Origin: Rattus norvegicus | Taxonomy: Eukaryota; Chordata; Mammalia; Rodentia; Muridae | Direction: 5' to 3' | Assembly (NCBI RefSeq): GCF_036323735.1 | Contig: NC_086028.1 | Coordinates: 23,153,001-23,217,000 of the forward strand | DNA: 64,000 nucleotides | In this document: positions 36,207 to 49,371 of the stretch, piece by piece | How the letters are laid out: each line of letters opens with the position of its first letter | Position numbering within the stretch: the first letter of the stretch is position 1 | Program-made: the position numbers and the translations under genes | The notes under the pieces: generated by a model | The model's database searches: none | What the model was told of the DNA's origin: nothing | Seen by the model: only the letters and a program-made list of their open reading frames with translations

Positions 36207-38626
36207 GTATCATTAATTTGTCCTAGTCAGTTTACCAGTTTATGCTACTAGGCAATATCCCAGTATCACCAATGCTTCATGTTTCAAAAATAAAACAAAA
36301 GGAACAAACAAACAACAACAAAACCCTGAGGATCTGGGCTCATCAAAAGATATTTTTTTCAAGCTTTAAGTCATTGGCTGAGGATAAGTAAGGACATATA
36401 TCAGACAAGACATACCTGCATATGTTATATAAACAATGGCACAAACTTTGGCATATGAAACTTATGAATTAGAAGTGAATGCACCAAAGAGGGGCTATGG
36501 CCCTCCACAGTGTGTTCTGAATTCAGGATTAATTTTTACATTATTATTTTTCTTTTAAAGTTCTCCAATGATACCTATTTTTTGCTTAGGCCATTTGTCT
36601 ATTAAATTTCTGAGAAATCTGAGATGATCCAAATTGATCAAATATTTGTTGTTGGATCATTTGCACGAGGAGACAGACCAAATGCATCACGTGAAGACCG
36701 ACTGAAAAATAAGCAATCCATTGTATTTTTGCTACAGCGTAATTTTTTTTAAAGGATGGAAGACAGATTTTGAGATGAATTCCTCTGACACCAGGGTTCC
36801 TTCTAGTAGGAACACATCGCAGTGTATATGCTGTTTATGCATAAAAGCTGGAGTCGTAATGATGTCATGAATTTGAATTCAGCATTCTGCTTACCATAAT
36901 CATATTTATAATTCTCACTGGGGAAAATAAAAGATTCCCCTTAATTGAGTTCCTTTTTTTTTTCCAGCGGGAAAGTTGAGGCTAGGCATCTCTATTTCAC
37001 TACAGCACAAAAGAAAGAAACCACAGACCGGAAGTCTGTCAGTGTACGGAAGCCCACCCCTGCCCCGGCTCCCTTAAAAATTCATTAAAGGAACTCTAAG
37101 AAATTATATCCTTTGAAATGTAAATTATATAATGTCTATACTCACTTCTTAGCAAGTTTATTTTTTTTCCTCATAGATGATATGTTCTCAATATGATTTC
37201 TCCTAGACTTTACTTCCTTTCCTTTCACCTCCAGGTTTAATCCCAATCAAAGCCAGCAAGTCCCATCCCTGTGGGGCACTAAAGAGAATTGTTTCACATT
37301 GTTACTGGGAGGATTTGTGACTTTAATTATTTTTGCAATTATTTGCTACAATTCAACTGTGATTTTATTCTATAATCACAGTTTTACTTCCTGATCAATT
37401 ATTTGATGCCTCTTCAAAACAACTCAGCTAATCTAAGTTTGGCCTTGCATGCACATTGTGTTGCTTCCTAAAGTGCTCATGTCTTGCTTTCCCAGACCAC
37501 TTCAGAAAAGCAGTAAACCTTCCCACAGGGCGTACACACACGCACACACTACTGCAACTTTTTGGGAACAGTTTAATTAGCAAAAATCTCAGAAAGACAC
37601 TTCACACCATCTTGACAGTTCAGCTCTTTATTTTATTTTATTTTTTCATTTTTCAGGCAAGGATACACCCTTTGGCTGCCACATTTCTATTCAAACATGA
37701 TCTCTTGACCATGATCAAGTTATCAAGTGGAAGGGTAAATTTCTCCACAAGTGTACAGAACTATGATTATTTCAAGATTTGCAATGGAAAAAAATCGCTT
37801 TTGCTATCTTTGAATACTTTGATTGAAAAATGTCCATTAATAAATTTCTCCCCAACCCACTGTTGTATTTTTATGAACAGTAATTTCTATATCAGAAAAA
37901 AAAAAACCATGTAACCCATACTTTCAGAAAAGAAAGAAATTCTTAAAAAATGAGACAAAAAATAATCTTGTGTATGTGGAAGTTCATAAACATAAGTATG
38001 CCAATTCCTATGTCCCATTATACATTTAAAAATAGAATATGTGTGTACTTATAGATGATGTATATATGTATATGAGTTAAGTTTCATTTTAGTTTATTAG
38101 GTACTGAACTGAATTTCAAATCACAAGAATTTCTCTTTTAAATTATCAGTGTCATCATTTGGGATTATCATTGAAGAATTATTTGGCATTGAATTTAAGC
38201 TGATATTTTTACTTTCATAAAATACTGACTGCTACTTACAACAGAAATGTAATTTGACCGGAACAAAGGAGCCAACTCTGAAATTCAATCTATCAGTCAA
38301 CTTAATTTTTATCTCTAGAATTTTAGACTTCTGGCCTTATGTTGATTCATTTTGCATTTGTAACAAGGCTGGCAACAAACAAAACATGAAGCTCTTAGAA
38401 GCTACAAACCCTTTAATGAATGTCTTTTCTTTCTATTGCTGCTGAAAAAAAAATTAAAAGAATTCCATAAATCCAGGAGCTTAAACCAGGAGTTCATTAT
38501 CCTTCAGTTATTCAGATAAAGAAGGCAAAATGGTTTCTACTTGGCTGAAGTCCAAATGTCAGCATGCCTAAATTTCTCAATAGGAATTATATGGGATATC
38601 TTTTTTTTTCTCAGTCTGAAGAGGCC
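36207..38626. other. No recognised feature
   Basis: AT-rich DNA with a short AAC/AAAC-rich patch near 36285-36325. A 152-codon plus-strand frame at 37456-37914 has no family resemblance and lies in low-complexity AT-rich sequence. Confidence 0.5.
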
Positions 38627-38637
38627 TCTTCTCCTCC

Positions 38638-38670
<33 letters not shown>

Positions 38671-38685
38671 CTCCTCCTCCTCCTT
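38627..38685. repeat. (TCC)n microsatellite
   Basis: TCC/TTCC-rich homopyrimidine run of about 60 bases with CTTCC and CCC interruptions. It produces Leu- or Pro-rich frames on the plus strand and an Arg-rich frame on the minus strand, all spurious. Confidence 0.96.
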
Positions 38686-39715
38686 TGTTTTGTACATTTT
38701 TTCCTCCATCTTTAAAGTCAGAGACACAGAATTTTGTCTGACAGCAGCTCACAGTCAAACACCAACTCTCTCCCTACCGAGCACCCTCCCCATCCTTCAA
38801 AGGGTGTTGTGACTACACTGGAATCGCCTGGGTGATCCAGGATACTATGTAAATTCTGTTAATTACGAATGGCGATGTCTTCTGTAGCCTTGGGTTCCTA
38901 TACCTATACAATGTTATATATTTCTTTATTATGGAACCTACAGTATGGATGTTTTACTGGTCGTTTTTTTCTACCCAGTAAGGAATAATCGTATGCTTTT
39001 AAGCATAACCTTCAAAGACACAAAGCATACCTGTCCAAATTCTGGACAACTGCCTAGCACTGGTGCATTTTATAGACCTTTCAAGTATCACTTGTATTCT
39101 ACTTTCTTAATTGTTTCATTACAGATGAGATAATACCAGAATGAGTGCTTTGAGCCTTACATAAATCTTTATAATTATACTGACATTTTAAAAACACAAC
39201 TTATGTTTATAATGTGAATAAAACCTTGCCTAAATTCAACTAAACATTGCACCAGGAAGTGTTTTCTTACTGATGTTATGATACTACCTATGGAAACTTG
39301 TGTACAAAATGGAAATCAGATGTGTAGTTTTCAACAGGGAAATGCATCATGTGGTGACAGGCAATGTAATTGCTTTCAGAACATCAAGGAATATATTTAG
39401 ATAAATCTAGATTGTACATTTCATTACACATCCAGACTCAATGGCACATCGTATCATGTTTTCAGCCCATCCTTTCACAGATCTGTTATTAGTTAATAAC
39501 TATATAATCGTAATATTCAGGGGTGGTGAACTTAAGCTAAGAACAGAACACACTCACAGCTGTTTTGTCATTTACTATTTGTATATCTGTATACCTAAAT
39601 TATATCACCACTATTCAAAACTAAAATATCACAATATAAGATGTTAGATCTGCCAATATACCTGTTTCTGTTACATGTCACTTCACTCACTGTCAGCAGC
39701 TATTCCTTCCATGAA

Positions 39716-39735
39716 ACAAACAAACAAACAAACAA
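39716..39735. repeat. (AAAC)n short microsatellite
   Basis: Five units of AAAC/ACAA followed by AAGAAGAAG. Confidence 0.9.
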
Positions 39736-39869
39736 GAAGAAGAATAATCAATCCCACCAAAACAACAAGGAAAAAAATGAGAAAGTGAGCTTCTAAAAAA
39801 GACATTTTCAAAGTTTAAAACAGCTGAAGAAGAATCACTACATGCCTCGGACAAGACTATTTTTGTGGG

Positions 39870-40310
39870 ATGATGTCACAGGTGAGGCAGGTACAAAATA
39901 AAATGAGGTCTGTCATTGGACAAGAAGGAAGGATAGGTGGGAGAAAAGTTTGAGGGCAGGGGAGGAGATTGAAACAGAAAGGAAGAAGAGATAGGAGGGA
40001 CAGAAGCCACCTCCGAGAGAGAACATGGAGGCTGATGTTTAGATTCCATGCTGTATCTATACAGGTTGTTATTAATATTCTTAAGAGATGGATGTCTACA
40101 GGGCTTTGTATGTTTAGGTGGGCAATTATATCTTATCAATTGGATCAAAGGTTATTGTGTGTTCTTTCATGTGCAGACTTAAGCGTAAGAGAGTGTGTGG
40201 TGGCTAGTCTGGCTGGGTTTCTGGCATGGAAACCTGCCTTGGGAATTAGAAAGGTAAAGAGATTGCTGCCAGGCTCAGAGAGAGGCCTTCAGCAGTGTGA
40301 TACGTGATGG
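39870..40310. mobile_element. Possible rodent interspersed repeat of unassigned family
   Basis: The run AAATGAGGTCTGTCATTGGA near 39901, GGTGGGCAATTATATCTTAT near 40117 and TTCTTTCATGTGCAGACTTA near 40161 looks like a recurrent rodent sequence that I have met in other loci, perhaps LTR-related. I cannot show its ends or name it from the window. The 112-codon frame in it has no recognisable product. Confidence 0.35.
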
Positions 40311-41985
40311 ATCAGAGCCTGTGAAATACTTTGCTGACTAAGATATCTACCAGGTATCTTGGGGCACTGTTGTGTCAGACCTAGAATGGGTAAAAAGACT
40401 GCTTTATTTTTTATAATATTACAACAACAATTTTCCTTTAGTCATTTGATATATATTTTGCTTAAGATTTAATTCTATATTAAGTGTTTGAGTAGCTGCA
40501 ATTTTTATCCTACCCTTTCACTCTTTCCATACCCCACAGAATTCATCTTCCTTAATGATTATTGTACACATATATACACATAGAAGTGTGAACAGACACA
40601 TAAACACAGGAGCACACACTCAACCTGCTGAATCCATCTAATGTTGTTCATTATCTTCAAAGCTCCCTACTCAGTAGCTCATATGTTCCAAGATACCTAT
40701 TTGAGATTGGACAGCCTAAGTGGCTGTCACTCAGTGACCATACACCACCTTTACTATACTATGTAAGGGTATATATTATGTGAAATGTAATTGGAACAGT
40801 TCTTAGATGAGAAACAATAAAAACGTATTTATTTGGCTGATGAACTAAATATATAAAGCAAACACCTATCTCTCCATGCAGGGAATACCGGGCACAGTAC
40901 TTGGCAAAACTGTTTCAATGAAGGCTAATAATTTACCAATTTTGGATTTTGCTTTGCTAGGCCATTAAACACACTCTATTCCTAACAATTCACCTACCAA
41001 TTTAATAGCAACCAGGAATCCCAAGTTATAACAGGATTGCAAATACCTCTTCAATAAACATTGAAATGTTATAATCCTTAGGAAGTCTTTTTCCATGGAG
41101 AAGTTCTGTTTTCCATTCAAGCATATCCCAGTACACGTCATACAAGCCAGTATGGGTCAATCAAGCCCTGTCAGGATTTGGGTGCATATGTAATAAGCTA
41201 AACTGTGTTCTCCGAGTAAAATCTAGAGAGAATTTACTTATGTATATATACTTATGTATAGCTGGGCATATGGGGGATTAAAACCACAAGAATGAAGGGA
41301 AAGGAAATGTACAATAAATAAAAGCTCATGTAAACTGCAGTGTTTCAATCAGAATAGAAAATCATTCCAGCTCTATCTGCAGCAATCTGGTCTTTCTTCT
41401 CTTGGAGTTGAGCAAAGGAAGCCCCAGAAGGCCATCAAAGCTTTTGGGTCCTCTATCAGACACAACTGATTTTCTTAGCTGTGTATCTAAAATGTATACT
41501 TTCGCATTGTTCTCAATAAAGCTGCTGTGTTCTTTTGTTACTTTTTTTGGTTCTTGCCCTTTTCCAACTGTTCCAACAAGTACCCAGAACCTGAAAATGC
41601 CCAGAGAGAGACCACCAGTAAAAATTCTACCCAAATTGATGCAGGTAACTATAAAACTATAAAACCATCTTCACAGAGTTAAGAAGAGGATATCTTTCCC
41701 ATTGTTTCTACAGAGCATAAAACTTTAAATGATTAAACACATACAGAAAATAGAAGAAAAAGATGTACCACTCTCATACATACATATTTATGCAAATTGG
41801 CAAATAAAATTTTATGACATGAAATCCTGTAACAAAGGAGATACATCATAAACAAGATTTGTCCCTGGAATTCAAAGACGGTTCCATTGCAATGCGATGA
41901 AACGCATTAATGTGTCTTCACATTAATGTTTGCAGATGTCCACGCATTAAGTGAAAGCACGTTACGTTCTGAAGTCAGTTTTTCA
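40311..41985. other. No recognised feature
   Basis: AT-rich DNA without an assignable repeat, exon or RNA gene. Confidence 0.5.
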
Positions 41986-41989
41986 AATC

Positions 41990-42105
41990 TAGCAAGATGA
42001 AAGGGACTTGTGACTACATACCTGGCATCCCAGCACTGAGGAAGCCGAGAGGAGCTTGGGATGCAGGTTCCATCGGACTCAGTCAGAGTTGTTTGCCAAC
42101 CGATA
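41990..42105 (+). mobile_element. B1-like SINE, plus strand, decayed
   Basis: GACTACATACCTGGCATCCC, then AGCACTGAGGAAGCCGAGAG and GAGCTTGGGATGCAGGTTCC, keep the B1 order (CACGCCTTTAATCCCAGCAC, GGGAGGCAGAGGCAGG) with many changes. Confidence 0.5.
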
Positions 42106-42288
42106 CACAATTAAAGCTAAAATTGATGCTCACTCCCACAGTATGAAAGTGTCACGTATTTCAGTCCAACAATAAACATAAAAGTAGTGGGAAACGCGGA
42201 GCAGGAACGAAGATTTTAAAAGACTATCACTGAGGCCTGACACCCAGGGCCTACTAATACCAGAGGAACTGACACTTTAACTAACCTC

Positions 42289-42292
<4 letters not shown>

Positions 42293-42369
<77 letters not shown>

Positions 42370-42392
42370 TATACATATATATATGTATATAT
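42293..42392. repeat. Compound (CT)n-(TA)n microsatellite
   Basis: About 17 CT units (42293-42326) followed by about 17 uninterrupted TA units and then TATATACATATATATAC-type repeats to about 42392. The TA part is perfectly self-complementary. Confidence 0.97.
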
Positions 42393-42988
42393 TATGCTGT
42401 AGCATGTGTGCGTTCCCTCTCTATAAAAATAAGTAAGTAAAGTGTGACCAAAATTTAAAACTACTATCACTGTTACTTTATAGAACATTTCTTAGAGATG
42501 TATTAGGAGATGTAGTGTTAATGTAGATATAGATCTTAGAAATAGACAGTCATGTAAAACTGAGAGAGGAAGAGAGGATGAGGCAGGTAAGATGAATATT
42601 TACAGAAGGATCTACACAGTGTACCTAAGAAAGGAGACCCCAAAAAACATCAAACTACTACTAATAAGGAAATGTCATACATGCTCTCTAAAATAATAGA
42701 AAGAAGTTAATTAGTATTATATAAGAAACAAAATACAAAATAAATTAATATAAGTCATCAAAAACAAGTAAATACAAAATAATGTATGATAATAACTGAA
42801 GCACATAAGAAAAAAAACATGTGACATTTCTTTGAAGAACATTTTTCAACACCACTGTCAACCACAAAAGATTTGACCAGGCCAAGAACACACTGAGTTT
42901 TGCCAAACAATATGCAATCTGTAAACATAGTTCCTCATGTGTTGCTTTATCCATTTAATTCGTTTTTCATGAAATGATCCACACTTTT

Positions 42989-43077
42989 TATTCCCGGAGC
43001 TAAAGACCAAACCCAGGGCCTTGCACTTTCTAGGCAAGCACTCTACCACTGAGCTAAATCCCCAACCCTGATATTCA
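42989..43077 (-). mobile_element. ID SINE, minus strand, with target-site duplication
   Basis: Minus-strand ID core seen as the complement: CCGGAGCTAAAGACCAAACC, CAGGGCCTTGCACTTTC, then CTCTACCACTGAGCTAAATC. An exact 13-bp duplication, GATCCACACTTTT, lies at 42976-42988 and 43078-43090. The A tail is nearly lost and several CpG positions have decayed, so this copy is older than those at 6380 and 28033 despite its intact duplication. Confidence 0.93.
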
Positions 43078-43345
43078 GATCCACACTTTTCAAACCGAGT
43101 AAGATGATGCAAACATGTACGGGTGTGCAAGCTAACAAGGGTCCTCAGAGAACATCGAAGGACGTGACAGGAGAGAAGCTAGGAACCCTGACAGGCCTCA
43201 CTCTTAAGTTTGGTACTCATGAATCACATTTAGAAAATTTAGTTTAAGGAAACTCTGAAATAAAACTACATTTGAGAGCTCATTCCTAGAAAAACAAAAT
43301 AGCTTGAATAGCAAGGAAACCATCAGTTTAAAATAGTCTTCATCA

Positions 43346-43475
43346 CAGCGGTGGTGGTGCATGACTTTAATCCCAGTTCTTGGGAGGCAGAGGCAGGCAG
43401 ATCTGAGTTTGAGGCCAGCCTAATGTACAGAGAGAGGTATTTATAGGACAACCAAGACAAAAAGAGAAAAAAATC
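43346..43475 (+). mobile_element. B1 SINE, plus strand
   Basis: GCGGTGGTGGTGCATGACTT, TAATCCCAGTTCTTGGGAGG, CAGAGGCAGGCAGATCTGAG and TTTGAGGCCAGCCTAATGTA match B1 closely and in order, including the pol III A- and B-box regions. An A-rich tail follows. Confidence 0.92.
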
Positions 43476-43639
43476 ACTATCGTGAAAAAAACGCAAAACA
43501 CCAAAACCAAAACCCCCCAAAATAGTATAATCTTAATATGATGGGGTAAAATAAAATAAATTCATGTTTCAAAGTATAAAAGGGACACTTTAGTATGTGG
43601 AAATACATAGCTCAAATTCCTGTGAGCGTATATTCCCAG

Positions 43640-43790
43640 TACCATATAAATTAGGCATGGTTGAACATGCCTCTAACCTCTCGTTTGTAACTTGGCGAAG
43701 GCAGCATCAAAAAAATTAAGGCTTACCTCAGCTACATAAGCCAGCCTGAGATATATGAGATTGCTTCTTCATAAAATATGCAAGACAAAA
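43640..43790 (+). mobile_element. Decayed B1-like SINE, plus strand
   Basis: TTAGGCATGGTTGAACATGC, CTCTAACCTCTCG and CTACATAAGCCAGCCTGAGA resemble a rearranged or strongly diverged B1. Weak. Confidence 0.4.
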
Positions 43791-46610
43791 TGAGACATTT
43801 GAATACATACTCAACAGATAAGGTAGGATTTAACCAATGAAAGATGTTCGATATTAACGATATTAATAAAACTCAAGTTCAATACTACACTGACCACTGT
43901 TTTTTACCTATCATTTTAGCTGTCAATGAGAATTCAATAATGAGTTCAACTGAGAATGTTGGGTGGAAACAGATACTTTCATAAATAGGTGGAAAAGTAA
44001 AATACTGATGAAATATTTATATAAAGTAATTTAGCAACACTTATCAGCATTATTAGTATGTGACATTTGACCTAGCAAATATAATATCACAAACATGTCC
44101 TAGAAATGTTCCTTCATGTGGCAGGTGCGCTGTGCACAAAACCTATTCATTGAAATTGCTGCAATCAATTGTCTGTAAATAAAAAGCCGTTTTAATGTAT
44201 CTCTATTTCCATGCCATGTAAAAAATATACGAGGGCAAGAAAAACGTGCAACTTAAATCAATAAAGGAAGCAAAGGGAAGAATGTGTATCTGAAGCGGTG
44301 CAATTTGAAGAAACTTAGGAAGGATACAGTATGTAGGCAAAGGAATCGGCTCGCAGGTCGGAAGAAACTCCAAAGAAATTAAGAGAACAGAAAAGCAAGA
44401 AAACATTCACAGTAGATAGCTTTGCACGCTGTCTTAGAAGAATATGCACGTGGTTTTCATCTAAAAACTGAACGAAGAAGAGGAAAAGTTTCCAGGATCC
44501 TTTATTCTTTTGAGTATTAATTAGTACTGCATTTCTCTATTAATACTGCTTGCCCCAATAAATAGAATTCGAAGGTGCTTTGAAACCTAAATGAAAGCAG
44601 AAAATATTTACTAGATGTAGAATCAAATACTAATAAGAAAGGTTATCAGTCCATTCAGATTTGGGTGTTCTGGGTGAAGATAAATACATATTAGTGATCT
44701 ACAAAATGATGCTGTTGGAACAATCAGACTTTGCCTCTTTGTTCAAAAAGAAAGCCTCTCTCTCTGCTTTGACAGGACAAGGCATTAGAGCTGCAGGCTA
44801 ACCTTGATTCAGAAGTTTTGTTTGTTTGGTTTTTTTTTTTTTCCAGCCTGACAATAAGAGAAGAGCCTTCTTCCTGTCATCATGCATCTTGTCTATGATA
44901 CATTGTATCTCAGGAACATGAAGGCAGGCCACACAGGAAGGGAACTGTAATACAAGTCAACCTGCCACTCAGTACACTAATCCTCTAAACATCTCCACTG
45001 TCGAGGAACAGATACTTGGGTACACCTGTGCAGCAGATAAGAAAAATTATTGGGCAAAGAAATGAAAGTCCAGAGAAAAGCTAGATACACTTGTCTCCAT
45101 ATAAGCTTTTCATTCCAAGGGCTAAAATGAAAAATTCAGTGATAGCTAAGCCTTATGCAGCGAAAGCGTGTACATAGACGTTATATAGAGCAACTCCATA
45201 AAGCACATCACAGTGAAGCATTTAAAACTACCAGTAAGCATGCGTAATCTACATTGGTATAATTTTTTTTTTATTTCATATGGTTTATTTGAGCTGCACA
45301 AACTCAAGCCAGGCAAAATTCCAGCATGGAGAAGAAAACTTACAGATGGAGCTCACCCATAACAAAAAGGATATTCAAAGGAGAGGGCAAACTAGTTTTT
45401 TTCCCCCCAATACAGTGTTTATCAGCCACATTTCAGGGAAGACCTAGGAGGTCCTGGCTAACCCAAAATGGAATACTTCTTTAGTAATGGTGAAAATGGT
45501 GCTCAGATAGAGTGTGGAAGTAGGTCAAGGTTAAATGGATTAGAATGGAGATTCAAATACAAGCTCCCTTTGTTTGGGGACACACCCCCCATTATTCTGT
45601 GCTACACAGAGCATCATGGGACATTTGTTTCTACCTTTACTCATTACATCAGGACACACAATCAGAAGCATTTGGAGACAACTTATTCAATGAACATGGC
45701 TTCAGAGATAAGAATTTATTCTCCATTACTTAAGTATTATAGTACACACATTTATATGATCAACAATAATTGAGTACTCAGAAAGACAAAAAAGTATTGA
45801 TACAGTACCACTACTCTGCTTCCCTTTTTTATTTTTTTTCTATTTTACTCATGACTTAGGAAAATCCTAACTGCTTCAAACATTGTTGGAAAGAAATGAC
45901 TCCTACTGCTCTGAGAGGCAATTCCATTATTGAAGTCAATATAATACAGATCATCATTTTATATAATTATGTATTCTGATTATGTCTATTAGAAGTTGTC
46001 TTGGCTACAGATGATTTTTATTTACATGAAAATATTGTATTTTGAAAAGAAATAATGACTAAGTTATTGAACAGAAAACCCTAATTTGTACTTTGACAAA
46101 AGGTAGCAATGTTTCCCTTTCTTGTGTTTTCTATTTGTGCCTTTCAATGTCACTTAAATCTTTGACTCATCAAGAAGTAAATGCAGTTAACTGGACTCTA
46201 TTCGCCTAGCCACTAAGAATCTTCTGACATATTTTCTGCACTTTTTTTCCCCTTAAAGAGGCTCATCTTTGGGGTTATAATCTCATATACTGCCCTGAAT
46301 AATGGCCATGCACTAACATGGGATTCTACAGTCCATGTTAAAAAAAAAAAAAGAACAAGCACACAAACGAAGTTAAGGCCAATGGTTTTTAAGTTTTACC
46401 AAAATGAGTCAGAAATATCCATGAGCTCTAAGTGCCTGGATACTTTCCCTCCATCCTCTTCTTTTGCCTTATCTTAGATCCTTCTTTCTGTTTTTGAAAA
46501 TTGTAGGTCAGTGTATGGAACCTCATGTAAAAGAGCAGACTACTTTCCTGTATAACCTCTGTACTGCCTTCTTGGAGATCTTGGCCCCAAATATGTCCCA
46601 TGTCTGGTTC
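43791..46610. other. No recognised feature
   Basis: About 2.8 kb of AT-rich DNA with no assignable repeat, exon or RNA gene. A 101-codon plus-strand frame at 45468-45773 has no recognisable product. Confidence 0.5.
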
Positions 46611-46612
46611 CT

Positions 46613-47060
46613 ACGATAGTTAATTTTGTTGCTGTTATGACACGGTATCTAACATAAAAAAGTATAGAGAGGGGTTTATCTTGTATCTTGGTTTCAGTGG
46701 TACCATTCTATGATGCCAGGGATGTATTCCAGGATGCAGTTTTTCCTACCCTGGATCCCAGCAAAACAGAGAAAAGGAAAAAAGAAAGCAGCCAGGACAA
46801 GGCATTCTCCCTGGTGATAACCTCAGCTGAGCTACTCACTTCCTCCATCAAGACTCTATCATCCACATTTCATGGTATCCAACACTGAGAGCATACTATG
46901 AATACAAGGGAGAAGTACGTCATTGATTACATCACAGCTTGCGTGATCTAATCATCTTTGGAAATGCTCTCACAGAGACCCACCTTCCCCAGATAGGTGC
47001 TATACTCTATGGCTAGCCTAGGTATGTCTTAATCCAATTGATTAACATTACAGACTAGCT
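46613..47060 (-). mobile_element. Rodent medium-reiterated repeat, minus strand, decayed
   Basis: The left part (TTTTGTTGCTGTTATGACAC, then GAGAGGGGTTTATCTTG) looks like the complement of the repeat at 15820-16205. The right part (CATCTTTGGAAATGCTCTCA near 46950, then CTTAATCCAATTGATTAACA near 47028) looks like its other end. Interior sequence is diverged. The 66-codon frame inside is not a gene. Confidence 0.5.
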
Positions 47061-47208
47061 ACCAGTCTTATGAGTTCTTCAGTCAGGACCCTTGAAAGTA
47101 TTCAATACTTTAGAGATTTCACCACGACCATGCCTGCAGTTTAGAAATCTTTACCAATCAAGGCACTGTTTTCAATTTACATTCAGTAAATATCTACATA
47201 TGTTGTGA

Positions 47209-47255
<47 letters not shown>
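47209..47255 (+). repeat. (TATC)n tetranucleotide microsatellite
   Basis: Nearly 12 uninterrupted TATC units. It is followed by a CA-rich stretch (47264-47305). It is complementary in sequence to the GATA array 200 bases downstream. Confidence 0.97.
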
Positions 47256-47263
47256 ACCACATA

Positions 47264-47305
47264 CACACACACACACACACACAGACACACACACACGCAC
47301 ACACA
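47264..47305. repeat. (CA)n microsatellite
   Basis: CA repeats with CAGACA and CGCACA interruptions, between the TATC and GATA arrays. Confidence 0.95.
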
Positions 47306-47451
47306 AACATATTACTAATTGATTTATAGCATGTGTGGATGTCAGATGGTCAGATGACAATTTGCAAGAGACAGTTATATCATTGCACCATGTAGAAGAG
47401 TGAGTCTTAAGGCTTGGTGGCAAATGCTATTAACCAATTAAACTCTCTTAC

Positions 47452-47452
<1 letters not shown>

Positions 47453-47492
<40 letters not shown>

Positions 47493-47493
47493 C

Positions 47494-47526
<33 letters not shown>
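47453..47526 (+). repeat. (GATA)n tetranucleotide microsatellite
   Basis: About 18 GATA units with a single TACATA interruption near 47491. Orientation is inverted relative to the TATC array at 47209-47255. Confidence 0.97.
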
Positions 47527-48100
47527 AACATAGATAGCTACAGATATATAATATACATGTATACGTAATATATATTCTGTTTTAATGTTTCCAATATAAT
47601 GTAAATGCCTTTTCCTGTACATTACTGGACCTGATCCACTTAGACAGCATTACAAAATAATAGGTATTTATTACACCAACATTTTTAAATGACTCCTTAA
47701 AAACAGTGTAGGGAAAATTAGAACAGAAGGAAAATGAGTGTGTTCTCATAAGTTATATACACATTTATTGTTATGCATATTTTGTGCATAGAAAGAAATG
47801 ATTTGACATGTTCTTGACCATAACTCCATTCCTATCCATTTCTCCTAGAGTCCTCCTAGAGTCTATTACATCTCGTCATAGGAATATTGTCATTGGCTTC
47901 ATCCGTGTACCTAGCAGCTCGGTGTTGTTCTTGCCACAAAGCTAATACCCTTGCACTTAACACTGTCTTTTTTATTTGTAGATGAGCATAAAAAGTCTTT
48001 ATAGTTCCATGTGTCTTGATTTTATTTTAATAAGTTAAAACTTTTCCTTATAGTATTGACACATCTCAGTGAACTTACCCATCAGCCCTTCTCTTTGAAA
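47527..48100. other. No recognised feature
   Basis: AT-rich DNA with no assignable element. Confidence 0.5.
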
Positions 48101-48103
48101 GAG

Positions 48104-48230
48104 AGTAATCCCAGCTCTCAGGAGACAAGGACAGAACAGGCAGAAGTTTAATGTCATTCTTGGCTACTTAGGCAGTGCAAGGCTAGATGGAATACATGAG
48201 ACCATTTAAAAAAAGAATCAGAAAATAGGT
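48104..48230 (+). mobile_element. Decayed B1/B4-type SINE, plus strand
   Basis: AGTAATCCCAGCTCTCAGGA, then GGACAGAACAGGCAGAAGTT and TCATTCTTGGCTACTTAGGC correspond to B1-type landmarks with strong divergence. An A-rich tail (AAAAAAAG) follows near 48207. Confidence 0.5.
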
Positions 48231-49370
48231 TGGCATGTTTAGGATGAAAAGCAAAGACTGTGGTACATATTTAAGTTGAATTTTTATTAGGAAAGTACTT
48301 GCAACATCAAAGCTGCGGTAGTCAATTTTTTTTTGCACATTTTTTGAAAGCCCCTAGAGCAATAGACATGTTTTTAATGACTCAAAATGCAGAAACTGCC
48401 AATTTATTTTTCCTCAAATAATTAAATCTTTAATTATTTTCACATATAGTTAGTAATAAGCATCATCCCAGTTTTGAACTTTCAAGGATCCTCAGTTTGC
48501 TTTTAGCATGCTTCTGCGCTTGCCGCGACTACTTAAGCCTTATGATCAGCTGGAGGATGGCTCTCAAACTTTCACTTCTTAAAAAAAATAAATAAAATAA
48601 AACGCATTCCAAATGACACAGGGAACTGTTGAGTCAAGAGATACAAATTATATGAAACCATAAAGTGGCATAATTGAGCAAAGCAATTTTGGTGAGAAAC
48701 TAAAAAGGAGGGGAAATCATGTAAATGTGATTATTTCTAATTAGAAACAATGACTAACTAAATCAAATTATACAATGAGGATTTGATTTAGATCCCTGGA
48801 GGAAGGCAAGGCATGAATTTGCATTTCTCTTCAGCTTTTCCTCTCTCCTTATTACTTCTCAATGCTTTCTTGGACCCTTAATTGTAAGTAAGATGGCTGT
48901 TAGTCTAGGTCTTTAGAACAATTCTGCACATGTGGTTTCACATTGCAACGAAGATGTGTGTTCTTTGCGTATGCCCTTCACCAAAAGCTCCCCGGGCACT
49001 TGTAACACACGGAGGCATGACACCAGGGCCTCTGAGGTGACAGAGGAAAAGCACAGAGCGGTGATACATTCATTCCCCTCATGGCTCTACGTGAACCAGG
49101 AATGCTGCAATTTCTATTAAGGCTAGGAGTTGCTCCTAATTTGCGATCGCTAGCTACGTAACCCTGGATAAATTATTTAAACGCTAGTTCCATCCCAGTG
49201 GATATGTGTGGAGGAGCATCAGGCAAATTTAGGGTAACTTGGCTGACAAGTCTCCTTGGTGAGTTCTTGGAGAAGATGCAACTTATGTTTTGGGGAGTCC
49301 ATGGAAGCCCAAGCAGCTACTGGAGCAGACCTCAGAGAATGAGTCTAGACTATGATAAAGAAAAACAACA
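48231..49370. other. No recognised feature
   Basis: No assignable repeat, exon or RNA gene. Confidence 0.5.
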
Positions 49371-49371
49371 A

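Noticed and set aside
35893..36216. Possible CRISPR-like array or repeat protein gene
   Set aside because: Units are contiguous 20-mers without unique spacers, so this is a minisatellite; the 107-codon frame follows from the repeat.
37456..37914. 152-codon plus-strand open frame
   Set aside because: Low-complexity Phe/Leu/Lys-rich translation of AT-rich DNA without a known relative.
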